This document shows positions 30,115 to 40,396 of a stretch of DNA of 64,000 nucleotides, piece by piece. The stretch comes from Prochlorococcus sp. AG-347-K17 (GTDB lineage Bacteria > Cyanobacteriota > Cyanobacteriia > PCC-6307 > Cyanobiaceae). The stretch covers positions 124,001-188,000 of the forward strand of contig QCCE01000002.1 in NCBI GenBank assembly GCA_003281385.1, read 5' to 3'. The translations under genes and the position numbers were made by a program. Every line of letters starts with the position of its first letter. Within the stretch, counting starts at the first letter, position 1. A model generated the notes under the pieces. That model searched no databases. It worked only from the letters and a program-made list of their open reading frames with translations, and had not been told where the DNA came from.

Positions 30115-31425
30115 ATGCATATTGTTGTCGTCGGACTGAGTCATCGCACGGCACCTGTCGAAGTGCGTGAGAAGTTAAGTATTCCTGACCAATCCATAAC
30201 AGAGTCATTGAAAGCATTAAAAGCTTTCTCCGATGTATTAGAGGTGTCAATTTTAAGTACTTGTAATAGGTTGGAAATATATGCGCTAGTAAAGGATAAA
30301 AATACTGGAATTTCATCTATTAAAGAATTCATATCAGAATATTCTGGAATTATTTTTGAAGATTTAAATCCACATCTTTTTTGCTTTAGACAGGAAGAAG
30401 CAGTTTTGCATTTGATGAAAGTCTCGGCAGGACTCGATAGCCTCGTTTTAGGGGAAGGACAAATCCTTTCGCAGGTAAAAAAAATGATGAGATTAGGTCA
30501 AGAGAATCAATCTACAGGGCCAATTCTTAATAGATTATTAACTCAATCAGTTAGTACTGGTAAAAAAGTTAGATCCGAAACAAATTTAGGAACTGGAGCT
30601 GTGTCAATCAGTTCAGCAGCGGTAGAACTAGCTCAATTAAAAATTGGACAAGAAAAGGGTTTTGACACTCTTGTAAGTTTGGAATCAGAGAACGTTCTTG
30701 TTGTTGGCGCCGGACGAATGAGTAGGCTTTTAATAACTCATTTAAAATCAAAAGGATGTCATAAACTTATCCTTTTAAATAGAAATATTGATAGAGCATT
30801 AAATCTTGCTCAAGACTTCCCTGATTTAGAGATTATTTGTAAAGGTTTAAACGAATTAGAAGAAAATATATCATTATCTTCGCTTGTTTTCACCAGTACT
30901 GCTTCTGAAGAGCCAATTATTGACCTCACAAAAATTGAAAAAATAAATTTGAGTAATAGACTTAAATTTATTGATATTGGTGTGCCGAGAAATATATCTA
31001 ATGATGTCAAACAACATGAATTTGTTAAATCATTTGATGTTGATGACTTACAAGAGGTCGTTTCAAGAAATCAAGAATTTAGACAGAAAATAGCAAAGGA
31101 AGCGGAATCTTTAGTTGAAGAAGAAAGGATCATTTTTCTAGAATGGTGGGCAAGTTTAGAAGCCGTTCCAGTAATTAATAAACTTAGATCAGATTTGGAG
31201 TTAATTAGAAAAGAGGAATTGCAAAAAGCACTTAGCAGAATGGGACCAGATTTTTCGGCTAGAGAAAGAAAAGTTGTGGAAGCTCTTACTAAAGGAATAA
31301 TTAATAAAATACTTCATACGCCGGTCACCAAGTTGAGAAGTCCTCAATCAAGAGAAGAAAGACAAGTTTCTTTGAAAATCGTTGAAAAATTGTTTTCTTT
31401 GGTAGAAGAGGATAAAAATAACTAA
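30115..31425 (+). CDS. hemA: glutamyl-tRNA reductase
   Basis: This 436-residue enzyme reduces glutamyl-tRNA to glutamate-1-semialdehyde, the first committed step of heme and chlorophyll synthesis. The catalytic Cys50 sits in LSTCNRLEIY. The GLSHRTAPVEVREKL N-terminus, the EGQILSQVK block (tRNA and substrate domain) and VVGAGRMSRL (NADPH binding, about 195-204) are present. The C-terminal helical dimerisation domain is complete. The ATG is 18 bases after glpX, so the two are probably co-transcribed. Confidence 0.97.
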   Translation: MHIVVVGLSHRTAPVEVREKLSIPDQSITESLKALKAFSDVLEVSILSTCNRLEIYALVKDKNTGISSIKEFISEYSGIIFEDLNPHLFCFRQEEAVLHLMKVSAGLDSLVLGEGQILSQVKKMMRLGQENQSTGPILNRLLTQSVSTGKKVRSETNLGTGAVSISSAAVELAQLKIGQEKGFDTLVSLESENVLVVGAGRMSRLLITHLKSKGCHKLILLNRNIDRALNLAQDFPDLEIICKGLNELEENISLSSLVFTSTASEEPIIDLTKIEKINLSNRLKFIDIGVPRNISNDVKQHEFVKSFDVDDLQEVVSRNQEFRQKIAKEAESLVEEERIIFLEWWASLEAVPVINKLRSDLELIRKEELQKALSRMGPDFSARERKVVEALTKGIINKILHTPVTKLRSPQSREERQVSLKIVEKLFSLVEEDKNN

Positions 31426-31555
31426 CTTTTTTCGATTTATATTAAGTTTTTCCAGTGATTTATCGAAATACCTTTGTAAACTGACCATTTGTATTTCTAA
31501 ATATGCCCATAATCAGGTACTTTAAATAGTTGTATATCTACCTCGATTAGATTGA

Positions 31556-32851
31556 ATGAAGCGTGTGTTGGCCATAATCCTCGGAGGAGGAAAAGGTTCT
31601 AGACTTTACCCTCTAACAAAAATGAGGGCTAAACCTGCTGTGCCATTGGCAGGTAAGTATCGTTTGATAGATATTCCGATTAGTAATTGTATAAATTCAG
31701 GCATTGAAAAAATGTACGTATTGACCCAGTTCAATAGTGCATCTTTAAATAGACATATAGGAAGAACCTATAATTTAAATGGGCCTTTTGGCCAAGGATT
31801 TGTGGAGGTTTTAGCTGCACAACAGACTCCTGATAGTCCGAAGTGGTTTGAAGGTACTGCTGATGCTGTTAGAAAATACCAATGGTTATTTCAAGAATGG
31901 GATGTTGATGAATATTTAATATTGTCAGGTGATCAATTGTACAGAATGGACTACAGTTTATTTGTTCAACATCATAGAGATAATGGTGCTGATTTAACTG
32001 TTGCAGCTTTGCCTGTTGATGAAGCTCAAGCAGAAGGTTTTGGCCTAATGAGAACCGATGATGTAGGAAATATAAAAGAATTTAGTGAAAAGCCTACTGG
32101 AGAGAAGTTGAAGGCTATGGCAGTAGATACTTCAAAATTTGGATTAAGTAAAGAGTCAGCTGCCGAAAAACCATATCTAGCCTCTATGGGGATTTACGTT
32201 TTTAGCAGAAATACTCTCTTCGATCTTCTAAATAAATTTCCTAATTATACGGATTTTGGTAAGGATATAATTCCAGAAGCCCTCAATAGAGGCGATACTC
32301 TTAAAAGTTATGTATTCGATGATTATTGGGAAGATATCGGCACAATTGGGGCATTCTTTGAGTCAAACCTTGCATTGACTGAGCAACCAAAACCTCCATT
32401 TAGTTTTTATGATGAGAAATTTCCAATTTATACTAGACCTAGATTTTTACCCCCTTCTAAACTTGTAGATGCTCAAATTACTGATTCAATTGTTTGTGAA
32501 GGTACAATCTTGAAGTCATGCAGCATTTTACATTGTGTTTTAGGCGTAAGAAGCAGGATTGAAAGTGACTCCGTTCTTGAGGATACTCTTGTTATGGGAG
32601 CCGATTTCTTTGAATCCCCTGAAGAGAGGATTGAATTAAGAAAAGGGGGCGGAACGCCTCTTGGAGTAGGTGAAGGGACTACTGTAAAAAGAGCAATTCT
32701 TGATAAGAATACAAGAATTGGCGATAATGTCGTTATCATTAATAAAGATCGAGTAGAAGAAGCAGATAAGCCAGAATTAGGTTTTTATATCAGAAATGGA
32801 ATTGTTGTAGTAGTTAAAAATGCAACGATTGCAAACGGAACTGTTATTTAA
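31556..32851 (+). CDS. glgC: glucose-1-phosphate adenylyltransferase
   Basis: This 431-residue protein makes ADP-glucose, the donor for glycogen synthesis. The N-terminal [23 protein letters not shown] carries the nucleotide and allosteric region. FGLMRTD, FSEKPTG and the [15 protein letters not shown] block match the plant and cyanobacterial type. The C-terminal left-handed beta helix begins near residue 310 and ends in the Lys-containing effector site (VVVVKNATI). Such enzymes are activated by 3-phosphoglycerate and inhibited by phosphate. Confidence 0.97.
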   Translation: MKRVLAIILGGGKGSRLYPLTKMRAKPAVPLAGKYRLIDIPISNCINSGIEKMYVLTQFNSASLNRHIGRTYNLNGPFGQGFVEVLAAQQTPDSPKWFEGTADAVRKYQWLFQEWDVDEYLILSGDQLYRMDYSLFVQHHRDNGADLTVAALPVDEAQAEGFGLMRTDDVGNIKEFSEKPTGEKLKAMAVDTSKFGLSKESAAEKPYLASMGIYVFSRNTLFDLLNKFPNYTDFGKDIIPEALNRGDTLKSYVFDDYWEDIGTIGAFFESNLALTEQPKPPFSFYDEKFPIYTRPRFLPPSKLVDAQITDSIVCEGTILKSCSILHCVLGVRSRIESDSVLEDTLVMGADFFESPEERIELRKGGGTPLGVGEGTTVKRAILDKNTRIGDNVVIINKDRVEEADKPELGFYIRNGIVVVVKNATIANGTVI

Positions 32852-32945
32852 ATCTTTTCCATCATTTTTCGCTGACATAAGTATTTTTTTTGAGCAATTT
32901 TGTTGAGTTGCAGGCACACTGTATTTATTGAGTTTTTAATTTTTT

Positions 32946-34364
32946 ATGTCCAAGGCACATTTTGGTTTAATAGGTCTTGGTGTTATGGGCGAAAATTTAG
33001 TTCTTAACGCAGAGAGAAATGGATTTTCTAGTGTAGTTTTTAATAGGACTTACTCAAAAACCGAAGAATTTTTACAAGGTCGTGGCCTTGGGAAGAATAT
33101 AGAAGGAGCTGAAACTCTTCAAGAATTTGTTAACAAGCTGGAGAGACCTAGAAGAATTTTAATGATGGTAAAAGCTGGGCCCGCAACAGATGCTGTCATT
33201 GATAATATCTCTGGATATCTCGAGGAAGGCGATTTATTAATTGATGGCGGCAACTCTCAATTTAAAGATACAGAAAGAAGGGTGAATACTCTTGAAAGTA
33301 AAAGTTTTGGATACATTGGAATGGGAGTCTCTGGAGGGGCCAAAGGAGCTTTAGAGGGTCCAAGTATGATGCCCGGTGGTACTAAGGCTTCATATGATGC
33401 AATAGAAAGCTTATTAACAAAAATGGCTGCCAAAGTTGAAGACGGACCATGTGTTGCATATGTTGGACCAGGAGGTTCAGGGCATTTTGTGAAAACTGTT
33501 CATAACGGAATTGAATATGGAATTGAACAAATACTTGCAGAAGCTTATGACCTTATGAAGAGAGTCAAAGGTATGAACGGTCAGCAAATGTCAGAGGTAT
33601 TTGGTATTTGGAATAATACTGATGAATTAGCTTCTTATCTTGTTGAGATAACAGAGATTTGTCTAAATACAAAAGATGAGAAAACTGGAGATGATGTCGT
33701 GGAAAAAATATTAGATAAAGCTGGCCAGAAAGGTACAGGGTTATGGACTGTTGTAAGTGCTCTAGAACTGGGGGTATCAGTCCCAACTATTTATGCCTCT
33801 TTAAATGCAAGAGTAATGAGTTCTTTAAAAGAGCAACGTAGTGTGATTGAAAAAACTATTCCATCTAAAGAGATAGAGGATTTTGATTTAGGTAATATAT
33901 CAGATGGAATGAAACCTTTATTTGATGCTGTAGTCCTTGCTACAATAGCTAGCTATGCCCAAGGTATGGACATTTTAAGAGAAGCATCTGCAGTATATAA
34001 CTATGGATTGAATATGCCGTCAATTGCTCAAATATGGAAAGGTGGTTGCATAATTAGATCAAAATTATTAAGTAAAATTCAAGATGCCTATAACAAAGAT
34101 CCTAATCTAAAAAATTTAATTTTTGATGATTGGTTCAATATTGAAATTGCGACAAGATTGGATAACTTAGCTAAAGTTGTTTCTTTATCCACAAAAGCTG
34201 GTATACCAGTCCCATGTCTATCCAGTACCTTAGATTATTTGAATAGTTATAGAACCAATAGACTTCCTCAAAACCTTGTTCAGGCAATGAGAGACTGTTT
34301 TGGCTCTCATACATATGAAAGAATTGATAAGGAAGGTAGTTTTCACACTGAATGGATGAAATGA
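32946..34364 (+). CDS. gnd: 6-phosphogluconate dehydrogenase (decarboxylating)
   Basis: This 472-residue enzyme converts 6-phosphogluconate to ribulose 5-phosphate with NADPH formation. The N-terminal GLIGLGVMGENLVLN is the dinucleotide-binding loop, MGVSGGAKGALEGPSMMPGG and HFVKTVHNGIEYG are the substrate and catalytic blocks (Lys and Glu), and KAGQKGTGLW is present. The stop overlaps pgl, forming a two-gene unit of the oxidative pentose phosphate route, which is important for night-time or dark metabolism. Confidence 0.98.
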   Translation: MSKAHFGLIGLGVMGENLVLNAERNGFSSVVFNRTYSKTEEFLQGRGLGKNIEGAETLQEFVNKLERPRRILMMVKAGPATDAVIDNISGYLEEGDLLIDGGNSQFKDTERRVNTLESKSFGYIGMGVSGGAKGALEGPSMMPGGTKASYDAIESLLTKMAAKVEDGPCVAYVGPGGSGHFVKTVHNGIEYGIEQILAEAYDLMKRVKGMNGQQMSEVFGIWNNTDELASYLVEITEICLNTKDEKTGDDVVEKILDKAGQKGTGLWTVVSALELGVSVPTIYASLNARVMSSLKEQRSVIEKTIPSKEIEDFDLGNISDGMKPLFDAVVLATIASYAQGMDILREASAVYNYGLNMPSIAQIWKGGCIIRSKLLSKIQDAYNKDPNLKNLIFDDWFNIEIATRLDNLAKVVSLSTKAGIPVPCLSSTLDYLNSYRTNRLPQNLVQAMRDCFGSHTYERIDKEGSFHTEWMK

Positions 34365-35089
34365 TTGAAAAGGTTAAAAATGGATATACACTTAATATTT
34401 ACAAAGACAAGTTAGAGCTATCTACAGCGGTTTTTAAGTTTATTAAAAGTCACATTATTCATACCTTAAAAAAGAAAGACAGGTTCAAATTTTGTGTAAG
34501 TGGAGGTTCAACTCCTAAACCTGTCTATAAGCTCTTATCAAAAAGTGATCTTAGATGGGATATGGTTGATGTCTTTTTAGGAGATGAAAGATGTGTTGAT
34601 CCAAATTCAGAATTGAGTAACTCGTTAATGTTGAAGAATTCATTGTTAACTAATTTTGGATCTAAAGCTTTTTTTTATGAAATTTTCAATGATTTAAATG
34701 CTGATGATGAAGCTATAAAAAATCAATTTATTTCTAAATTATTTGAAAAATGCGGATCAAACCCTCCAACTTTTGATTTAACATTATTAGGTCTTGGAGA
34801 CGATGGTCATACAGCCTCACTATTCCCTTATCAAAAAAATAATTATGTAGATGATAATGTTATTTTTAATGAAGGTAAAGGTTTAAAAAGAATTTCATTA
34901 ACTCCCAAGATTCTTTCAGCTTCTTCAAAGGTAGTATTTTTAGTTAGTGGGGCTTCTAAAAGAATTGCTCTTGAGAGGTTATTAGATGAAAAAGAGCAAC
35001 CAGATAGAACACCATCAAAATTAATAAAATCTTTTAATCAAATTTCAATATTTTGTGATCAGGAATCAGCAAAAGAATTAGAAATTTAG
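34352..35089 (+). CDS. pgl: 6-phosphogluconolactonase
   Basis: This 245-residue protein hydrolyses 6-phosphogluconolactone. FCVSGGSTPKPVYKLL (about residues 49-64), DVFLGDERCVDPNSELSN (about 73-90) and LLGLGDDGHTASLFP are family motifs; GDDGHTAS holds the likely catalytic His. Two starts are possible: ATG 34352, or ATG 34361, which would give an ATGA overlap with the gnd stop; the latter is also attractive. It is translationally coupled to gnd. Confidence 0.93.
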   Translation: MDEMIEKVKNGYTLNIYKDKLELSTAVFKFIKSHIIHTLKKKDRFKFCVSGGSTPKPVYKLLSKSDLRWDMVDVFLGDERCVDPNSELSNSLMLKNSLLTNFGSKAFFYEIFNDLNADDEAIKNQFISKLFEKCGSNPPTFDLTLLGLGDDGHTASLFPYQKNNYVDDNVIFNEGKGLKRISLTPKILSASSKVVFLVSGASKRIALERLLDEKEQPDRTPSKLIKSFNQISIFCDQESAKELEI

Positions 35090-35119
35090 TTAAAGTCTAA
35101 TAATAATTTAAATTATTTA

Positions 35120-35668
35120 ATGAGTAAGAAAAAATTTTTATTTCAGAAAAAGGATTTCGATGGTTGGAAAACATTAAATGATACTGTTATGGGCGGATCA
35201 AGTTCAGCTTTTTGTGAAATTTCAAATTCGGGTTTGATATTAAAGGGTAATATTGTCGAGAAAGCAGGAGGATTTGTTAGTTGTAGATCGTCTATATATA
35301 AACCTTCTTTAAATGTATCTGAGTATTCATCCTTTGAATTAAATATTGATGGACAAGGAAGAACTTTTAAATTTGCTGTCGCTTGTGAAGATCATCTACT
35401 AGGACTAACCGAATTTATTCCGGGTGGACTTAGATGGATTAAATCATTCCCAACAAAAAAATTCGGGACAACAAATGTTCAAATTCCTTTTAGTGAGTTA
35501 AAACCTTCAGTAAGAGCTAATAAAGTACGTTTTCCATTTAAATTCAAGCCATCTAAAATTAAAAGATTGCAACTACTACACTCTAAGTTCGGTGATGATG
35601 GATTACTTAATAATGAGTTTAGACAGGGTTCCATAAAAGTTTTAATTAAATCAATAAGTGTTTTTTGA
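35120..35668 (+). CDS. CIA30 family protein (complex I intermediate-associated protein 30-like)
   Basis: This 182-residue protein has the CIA30 pattern: FDGWKTLNDTVMGGSSSAFCEISNSGLILKGNI (about residues 13-45), GGFVSCRS, and a later FGDDGLLNNEFRQGSIKVLIKSIS ending. The fold resembles a galactose-binding beta sandwich. In mitochondria CIA30/NDUFAF1 assists complex I assembly; a link to NDH-1 in cyanobacteria is only a suggestion. It overlaps the next gene by 11 bases. Confidence 0.82.
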   Translation: MSKKKFLFQKKDFDGWKTLNDTVMGGSSSAFCEISNSGLILKGNIVEKAGGFVSCRSSIYKPSLNVSEYSSFELNIDGQGRTFKFAVACEDHLLGLTEFIPGGLRWIKSFPTKKFGTTNVQIPFSELKPSVRANKVRFPFKFKPSKIKRLQLLHSKFGDDGLLNNEFRQGSIKVLIKSISVF

Positions 35669-36044
35669 AAATCCACCTAAAAATATAGAGAGCTTAATCG
35701 CTAAGTCAGCAGATTTAACAAATAAACCTTTTATTCATTCTGTGGTAAAAATAAATGGTGAATACGAATTCGAAGATGAAGATATTGATTTAACAGTTAA
35801 TATCTTATGTCGTGATAAAGAAGGTAAAAGATTAGAAATTTATGATCTTGAATTAGAACTTTTTAAATCAAATAAAGAGTTGGTTTTAGTGATCTCTAAG
35901 CTTAACTTCCCTGATGAACCAATATTATGGTGTGGAGTTAAAACATTATGGATGGATAGCAATAATGGGAAAAAATGCAACTCACCAAAATACAGCGCCA
36001 GATTGGAAAATTTAGCAAATAGGATAAAAAGTTTTATTGATTAA
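35658..36044 (+). CDS. conserved hypothetical protein behind CIA30 gene
   Basis: This 128-residue protein is not assigned to a family. It starts with GTG at 35658 inside the end of the CIA30 gene, so translation is likely coupled. The sequence looks like a mixed alpha-beta soluble domain with conserved-looking DEPILWCGVKTLWMD near residues 93-107. No signal or membrane segment is present. A TTG at 35663 is out of frame, and the next in-frame Met is far inside, so the GTG is preferred. Confidence 0.7.
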   Translation: MFFENPPKNIESLIAKSADLTNKPFIHSVVKINGEYEFEDEDIDLTVNILCRDKEGKRLEIYDLELELFKSNKELVLVISKLNFPDEPILWCGVKTLWMDSNNGKKCNSPKYSARLENLANRIKSFID

Positions 36045-36060
36045 GAAAATAAAATTTGAG

Positions 36061-36076
36061 CTGATTTATAAATCAG
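36061..36076. repeat. 16-base perfect palindrome at the 3' end of ilvD
   Basis: CTGATTTATAAATCAG (36061-36076) is a perfect palindrome spanning the ilvD stop codon, between two convergent genes. As RNA it could form only a short AU-rich hairpin. It may be a weak transcript-end signal or chance in AT-rich sequence. Confidence 0.35.
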
Positions 36077-37739
36077 TAACAGCCCCTAAACTTGATGTGC
36101 TTACGATTCTCGAATATTTTGAAAGAATTCCTCTTTTATATTTTTGAATAGGTTTTACCCAATCTTTTTTTCTTTTTTCTAATTCTTCGTCAGATAAATC
36201 AACTTCAATTAGTTGTTTTACAGCATCTACTGTAATTAAATCACCTTGTTTTATTAGAGCAATATTTCCTCCTACAGCAGCCTCTGGAGCTATGTGACCC
36301 ACAACAAGACCATATGTACCCCCGCTAAATCTTCCATCGGTAATTAAAGCTACCTTCTCTCCTAGCCCTTGACCGACAATCGCAGATGTTGGAGCTAACA
36401 TTTCTCTCATGCCTGGACCTCCTACAGGACCTTCGTTTCTAATAACAACAACATCACCAGCTTTGATATCATTATTTAATATTGATTTTAAACAATCTTC
36501 TTCACTTTCAAAAATTTTTGCGGGACCAGTTAATACAGGGTTTTTTACTCCGCTAATTTTGGCTACAGAACCTTCCCTCGCTAAGTTACCTTTTAATATC
36601 GCTAGATGTCCTTTTTTATAAAGAGGGTCATCAATGTCTCTTATGACATTTTGATTTGTTGGAGGCTTATCTGGAATATTCTGTAAATATTCTGAGATAG
36701 TTTTGCCTTCAATGTTTTTGCAATCGCCATGAATTAATCCTGCATTCAAAAGTATTTTCATTACTTGTGGAATCCCACCTGCCTTATGAAGATCCACCGT
36801 CACATATTTACCACTCGGTTTAAGGTCACAAATAACGGGAACTTTTTGTCTGATTCTCTCAAAATCATTAATGTTGATATCTATCCCTGCAGTATTTGCA
36901 ATAGCTAAGATGTGTAATACCGCATTTGTTGATCCGCCAATTGCCATAATTACTGATATTGCATTTTCAAATGCTTTCTTAGTCATTAGGTCTAGAGGTC
37001 TTATATCTTTTTCAATTGCAGAGACTAATATCTCAGCACTTTTATCTGCACTAAGTTCTTTTTCTAGATCTTCGGCAGCCATAGTGGAACTGTGAGGAAG
37101 ACTTAACCCTAATACTTCAATAACCGCAGACATTGTATTTGCTGTAAACATTCCTCCGCAGCTACCAGCACCAGGAATACAATTTTTCTCAACTTGGATT
37201 AACCTCTCTTCATTAATTTTGCCTGATGTTAATTGTCCAACAGCTTCAAATGCACTAACAACAGTAAGATCTTCTCCATGTAATTTCCCAGGTTTTATTG
37301 TCCCTCCATAAATGAAAATTGAGGGGATATTCATTCTTGCAATCGCAATCATGGCACCCGGCATATTCTTATCACATCCACCAATAGCAAGTACTCCATC
37401 CATACTCTGAGCATTGCATGCTGTTTCAATTGAATCAGCAATAACTTCTCTTGAAACTAGGGAATATTTCATGCCCTCAGTCCCCATAGAAATGCCATCA
37501 CTTACTGTTATGGTCCCGAACATCTGAGGCATCCCACCTGATCTTTTTATTGACTCTTCAGCTTTTAGAGCTAATTTATTTAAACCCATATTGCATGGTG
37601 TTATAGTGCTGTATCCATTTGCAACTCCAATAATAGGTTTATTAAAATCTTCATCATTAAATCCAACAGCTCTTAACATCGACCTGTTAGGGGATCTTTG
37701 CACACCTTGGGTAATTGCAGATGATCTGAGTTTATTCAT
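36066..37739 (-). CDS. ilvD: dihydroxy-acid dehydratase
   Basis: This 557-residue enzyme makes the 2-keto acid precursors of valine and isoleucine. Iron-sulfur ligands are visible in [18 protein letters not shown] and [14 protein letters not shown] (Cys near 49, 117 and 190). The C-terminal [20 protein letters not shown] block carries the active-site Ser. Length and motifs are standard. It is followed on the same strand by a small membrane protein gene upstream (23 bases away), so both may be on one transcript. Confidence 0.97.
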   Translation of the reverse strand: MNKLRSSAITQGVQRSPNRSMLRAVGFNDEDFNKPIIGVANGYSTITPCNMGLNKLALKAEESIKRSGGMPQMFGTITVSDGISMGTEGMKYSLVSREVIADSIETACNAQSMDGVLAIGGCDKNMPGAMIAIARMNIPSIFIYGGTIKPGKLHGEDLTVVSAFEAVGQLTSGKINEERLIQVEKNCIPGAGSCGGMFTANTMSAVIEVLGLSLPHSSTMAAEDLEKELSADKSAEILVSAIEKDIRPLDLMTKKAFENAISVIMAIGGSTNAVLHILAIANTAGIDININDFERIRQKVPVICDLKPSGKYVTVDLHKAGGIPQVMKILLNAGLIHGDCKNIEGKTISEYLQNIPDKPPTNQNVIRDIDDPLYKKGHLAILKGNLAREGSVAKISGVKNPVLTGPAKIFESEEDCLKSILNNDIKAGDVVVIRNEGPVGGPGMREMLAPTSAIVGQGLGEKVALITDGRFSGGTYGLVVGHIAPEAAVGGNIALIKQGDLITVDAVKQLIEVDLSDEELEKRKKDWVKPIQKYKRGILSKYSRIVSTSSLGAVTDL

Positions 37740-37762
37740 ATTATTTGAGAACCTGTTTTATT

Positions 37763-38053
37763 CTATTGCCCCAACTCTTCAAGTTGCTTCCTCACATCAG
37801 CAATTGCAGAATTAAGTTGCTCAACTTTCTTCTCCAGATTCTCTCCTTCAACTTCATTTATATTTTCATTTGCATCAATTGCTTCTGAACCGTCTTGAAT
37901 TCTGGAGGAATACATCATTGCTTTTTGTTTTTTTTCCTCCTTTCTTTTGTCTGCTTCGGATATTAACCACCAAGCTAGACCTGCTGCTCCAATAAAAGCA
38001 CCGCTTATTAATGATAAAAGATTATTTGAAGACGAATCTCTGTATTCAGACAT
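37763..38053 (-). CDS. small membrane protein with C-terminal coiled coil
   Basis: This 96-residue protein has one membrane helix (about residues 11-31: NLLSLISGAFIGAAGLAWWL), a basic Lys/Glu stretch (35-45), an acidic linker and a predicted coiled coil near the C-terminus (LEKKVEQLNSAIADVRKQLEELG, about 73-95). The positive-inside rule puts the C-terminus in the cytoplasm. No family is recognised, though similar tail-coiled proteins occur in picocyanobacteria. It lies between upp and ilvD in the same direction. Confidence 0.72.
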   Translation of the reverse strand: MSEYRDSSSNNLLSLISGAFIGAAGLAWWLISEADKRKEEKKQKAMMYSSRIQDGSEAIDANENINEVEGENLEKKVEQLNSAIADVRKQLEELGQ

Positions 38054-38082
38054 TGGTAAAATATTTACTCCTATATTCTATA

Positions 38083-38700
38083 TTAGTTCTTATCTTGAAA
38101 TATAGTACTTAAACGCGATAGAGGATTCCCAATGCCCGGTACTAATAATTGTGTTTTTTCGTCTTCCTCATCTATGCAAGAAGTGTAAATTACCTGATTA
38201 GGGAGTAATTTCGCAATTTCATTTAACCCTTTATTTGAGCAAATAGCAGTTATTAAAAGAATCCTATTTGAATCAACACCTAATTCCTTTAATTTAATTA
38301 AAGTTTCTAATGTTGCTGATTTTGTCGTTATTTGTTCTGAATAAAATATAACTCCTTCATTTGATTCGATAGTTTTAGGAAGTTCTCCTAATGAGAGGGT
38401 TGAATTAGGAATTACTTCTTTAGATCCAAGCCAAAGAGATAACCCTTCGGGCAACATTGCGAGCACTTTTATTGGATAATCATTATTAATAAAGAATCCA
38501 TCTGCGTCTCCATTATCAGTATTTACTATTTCTTTTTTATATGGCAGCCAATTGCGTAATGCTTCATATGTAAGCCATTTCCCTAATTGCTCATATCCGG
38601 TTGAGTACAAAATATTTGGAGTATTTTTTTCTCGTAATATTGAGAGCCAATGTTTTATTAATGGATGAGGAGGAACAATAACCTTTAGTGACATTGCCAT
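38083..38700 (-). CDS. upp: uracil phosphoribosyltransferase-like protein, diverged
   Basis: This 205-residue protein follows the UPRTase plan: VIVPPHPLIKHWL start, YEQLGKWLTYEALR, PEGLSLWLGS, and a C-terminal PGIGNPLSRL in place of PGLGDAGDR. However, the PRPP-binding loop normally reading DPMLATGGS is here SEQITTKSA, losing the Asp and the double Gly. It may retain altered activity or act in another role. Cyanobacterial genomes commonly annotate this as upp. A second ATG two codons in is possible. Confidence 0.75.
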   Translation of the reverse strand: MAMSLKVIVPPHPLIKHWLSILREKNTPNILYSTGYEQLGKWLTYEALRNWLPYKKEIVNTDNGDADGFFINNDYPIKVLAMLPEGLSLWLGSKEVIPNSTLSLGELPKTIESNEGVIFYSEQITTKSATLETLIKLKELGVDSNRILLITAICSNKGLNEIAKLLPNQVIYTSCIDEEDEKTQLLVPGIGNPLSRLSTIFQDKN

Positions 38701-38763
38701 ATATTTTCCTTTAAAATACTCTTACAAACTTTAAATACTTAAGTTCTAAAATACAGTCTTATT

Positions 38764-39276
38764 ATGATTAAATCAATTGTTTTCCCCTCACTAAAAAATG
38801 CATTAATTACTTTGTTATTCATTGGGATTTTATTTTTTAATTCTGTAAATTCTGCATGGGCTAAAAGACCTCCTGAGATTAGAAACCAGCAAGACCTTAA
38901 TTTAGAGCCAGATATGCATGGTCAAGACTTAAGCGGTAACGAATACGTTAAGTTTGATTTGAATGGGTTTAATTTCAGTGAAAGTAATTTAGAAGGGGCG
39001 GTGTTCAATAATAGTAAATTGCAAAACTCAAAGTTTACTGGAGCAAATTTAAGAGATGCATTAGCTTATGCAACAGACTTTACAAATGCTGATCTTTCAG
39101 ATGTTAATTTTACTAATGCTTTATTAATGGAGAGTAATTTTGAAGGTGCGAAAATAGATGGTGCAGATTTTACTGATGCTGTTCTTAGTCGTACACAACA
39201 AAAACAATTATGTGCGATTGCTAATGGCACAAATAGTTCTACAGGAGAAAGTACAGAATATAGTCTGGGTTGTTAA
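38764..39276 (+). CDS. secreted pentapeptide-repeat protein
   Basis: This 170-residue protein has a signal peptide (hydrophobic residues 12-30, cleavage near NSAWA) and about fourteen A(D/N)LXX-type pentapeptides from residue 55 to 138 (for example ANLRD, ADLSD, SNFEG and ADFTD), which fold as a right-handed quadrilateral beta helix. Two Cys in the C-terminal tail (near 151 and 170) probably form a disulfide. It is likely lumenal, as for related plant and cyanobacterial proteins. It is 10 bases from the CobW-like gene and probably co-transcribed. Confidence 0.88.
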   Translation: MIKSIVFPSLKNALITLLFIGILFFNSVNSAWAKRPPEIRNQQDLNLEPDMHGQDLSGNEYVKFDLNGFNFSESNLEGAVFNNSKLQNSKFTGANLRDALAYATDFTNADLSDVNFTNALLMESNFEGAKIDGADFTDAVLSRTQQKQLCAIANGTNSSTGESTEYSLGC

Positions 39277-39285
39277 TCATTAAGG

Positions 39286-40350
39286 ATGAAAAATAAAATA
39301 CCAGTTATAGTTGTTTCGGGATTTCTTGGTTCAGGTAAAACAACTTTTCTAAGATATCTGTTAAAAGAGAGTAATAAAAAATTTGGTCTAATAATTAATG
39401 AATTTGGTGATGTTGGAATTGACGGCGATTTGATTAAAAGTTGTGATAAATGTGATGAATCTGAAGACGACTGCTTAATTGAATTAAACAATGGATGTTT
39501 ATGCTGTACTGTTCAAGATGATTTTGTTCCATCAATAAAAGCTCTCTTAGAATTTAATCCTTCTATCGAATCAATAATCATCGAAACAAGTGGCTTGGCA
39601 CTACCAATTCCCTTAATTCATGCACTTAACTGGCCTGAGATTAGGTCATCCATCTACCTTGATGTTGTTGTTGGTATCGTTAATGGAGAATCAATGCTTA
39701 ATGGTTCACCAATTAATGATTTAAATAAAATAACAAAACAATATAATGAAACAGATAAAATCGATCATAACGCAACTATAGATGAACTTTTTGAGGAGCA
39801 ACTAGAAGTTTCTGATATAGTTTTAGTTTCTAGATCAGATATCTTAAATGACGATCAGTTTGACGTTGTAAAAAATAAAATTCAAGGAAGACTAAATTCA
39901 TCTACACCAGTCCTTAAATCAAAGAATGGCAAAATTGATTTAAATTATCTATTTGACTTTGATTTTAAAAAAGAGACTTACAAAGAATTTTTAACGGAAG
40001 AACATGACCATAATCATGTTGAGCTTGTATCAGATTCATTTAAATTAAATTATTTCCTTGAAAAAAACGAGTTTGAAAAGGAGATGTCAAAAATCTTGGA
40101 TGAATTAAACATTCTTCGAATTAAAGGACGTATTTGGATACCAAACAAATCATTGCCTTTACAAATACAAATTGTTGGAAAGAAAATTAATACTTGGTTT
40201 GAAGAAGCTCCAAACAATTGTTGGAGACCAAATGATAATGCTGGACTTGAATTAGTAATAATTTCCTTTGATGAAAAATCTATAAAAACTTTCAATAGAA
40301 AAATTAAAGAGAAATTTAAGATTTTAAGTGACCCAAAAATAGCAATTTGA
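39286..40350 (+). CDS. CobW/ZNG1-family GTPase (metal chaperone)
   Basis: This 354-residue protein is a COG0523 GTPase. Walker A is GFLGSGKT (12-19), the metal-binding CXCC motif is CLCC (71-74), with ELNNGC before it, and the ETSGLALP block follows. Extra Cys residues (53, 56, 63) and a His-rich EEHDHNH segment (about 237-244) add metal ligands. The C-terminal CobW domain is present. Such proteins deliver cobalt or zinc; many are annotated cobW. The target here is unknown. Confidence 0.88.
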   Translation: MKNKIPVIVVSGFLGSGKTTFLRYLLKESNKKFGLIINEFGDVGIDGDLIKSCDKCDESEDDCLIELNNGCLCCTVQDDFVPSIKALLEFNPSIESIIIETSGLALPIPLIHALNWPEIRSSIYLDVVVGIVNGESMLNGSPINDLNKITKQYNETDKIDHNATIDELFEEQLEVSDIVLVSRSDILNDDQFDVVKNKIQGRLNSSTPVLKSKNGKIDLNYLFDFDFKKETYKEFLTEEHDHNHVELVSDSFKLNYFLEKNEFEKEMSKILDELNILRIKGRIWIPNKSLPLQIQIVGKKINTWFEEAPNNCWRPNDNAGLELVIISFDEKSIKTFNRKIKEKFKILSDPKIAI

Positions 40351-40396
40351 CTTTATAGTTAGCTGCCGGGATACTTACTACAGTAGACAACCCAAG

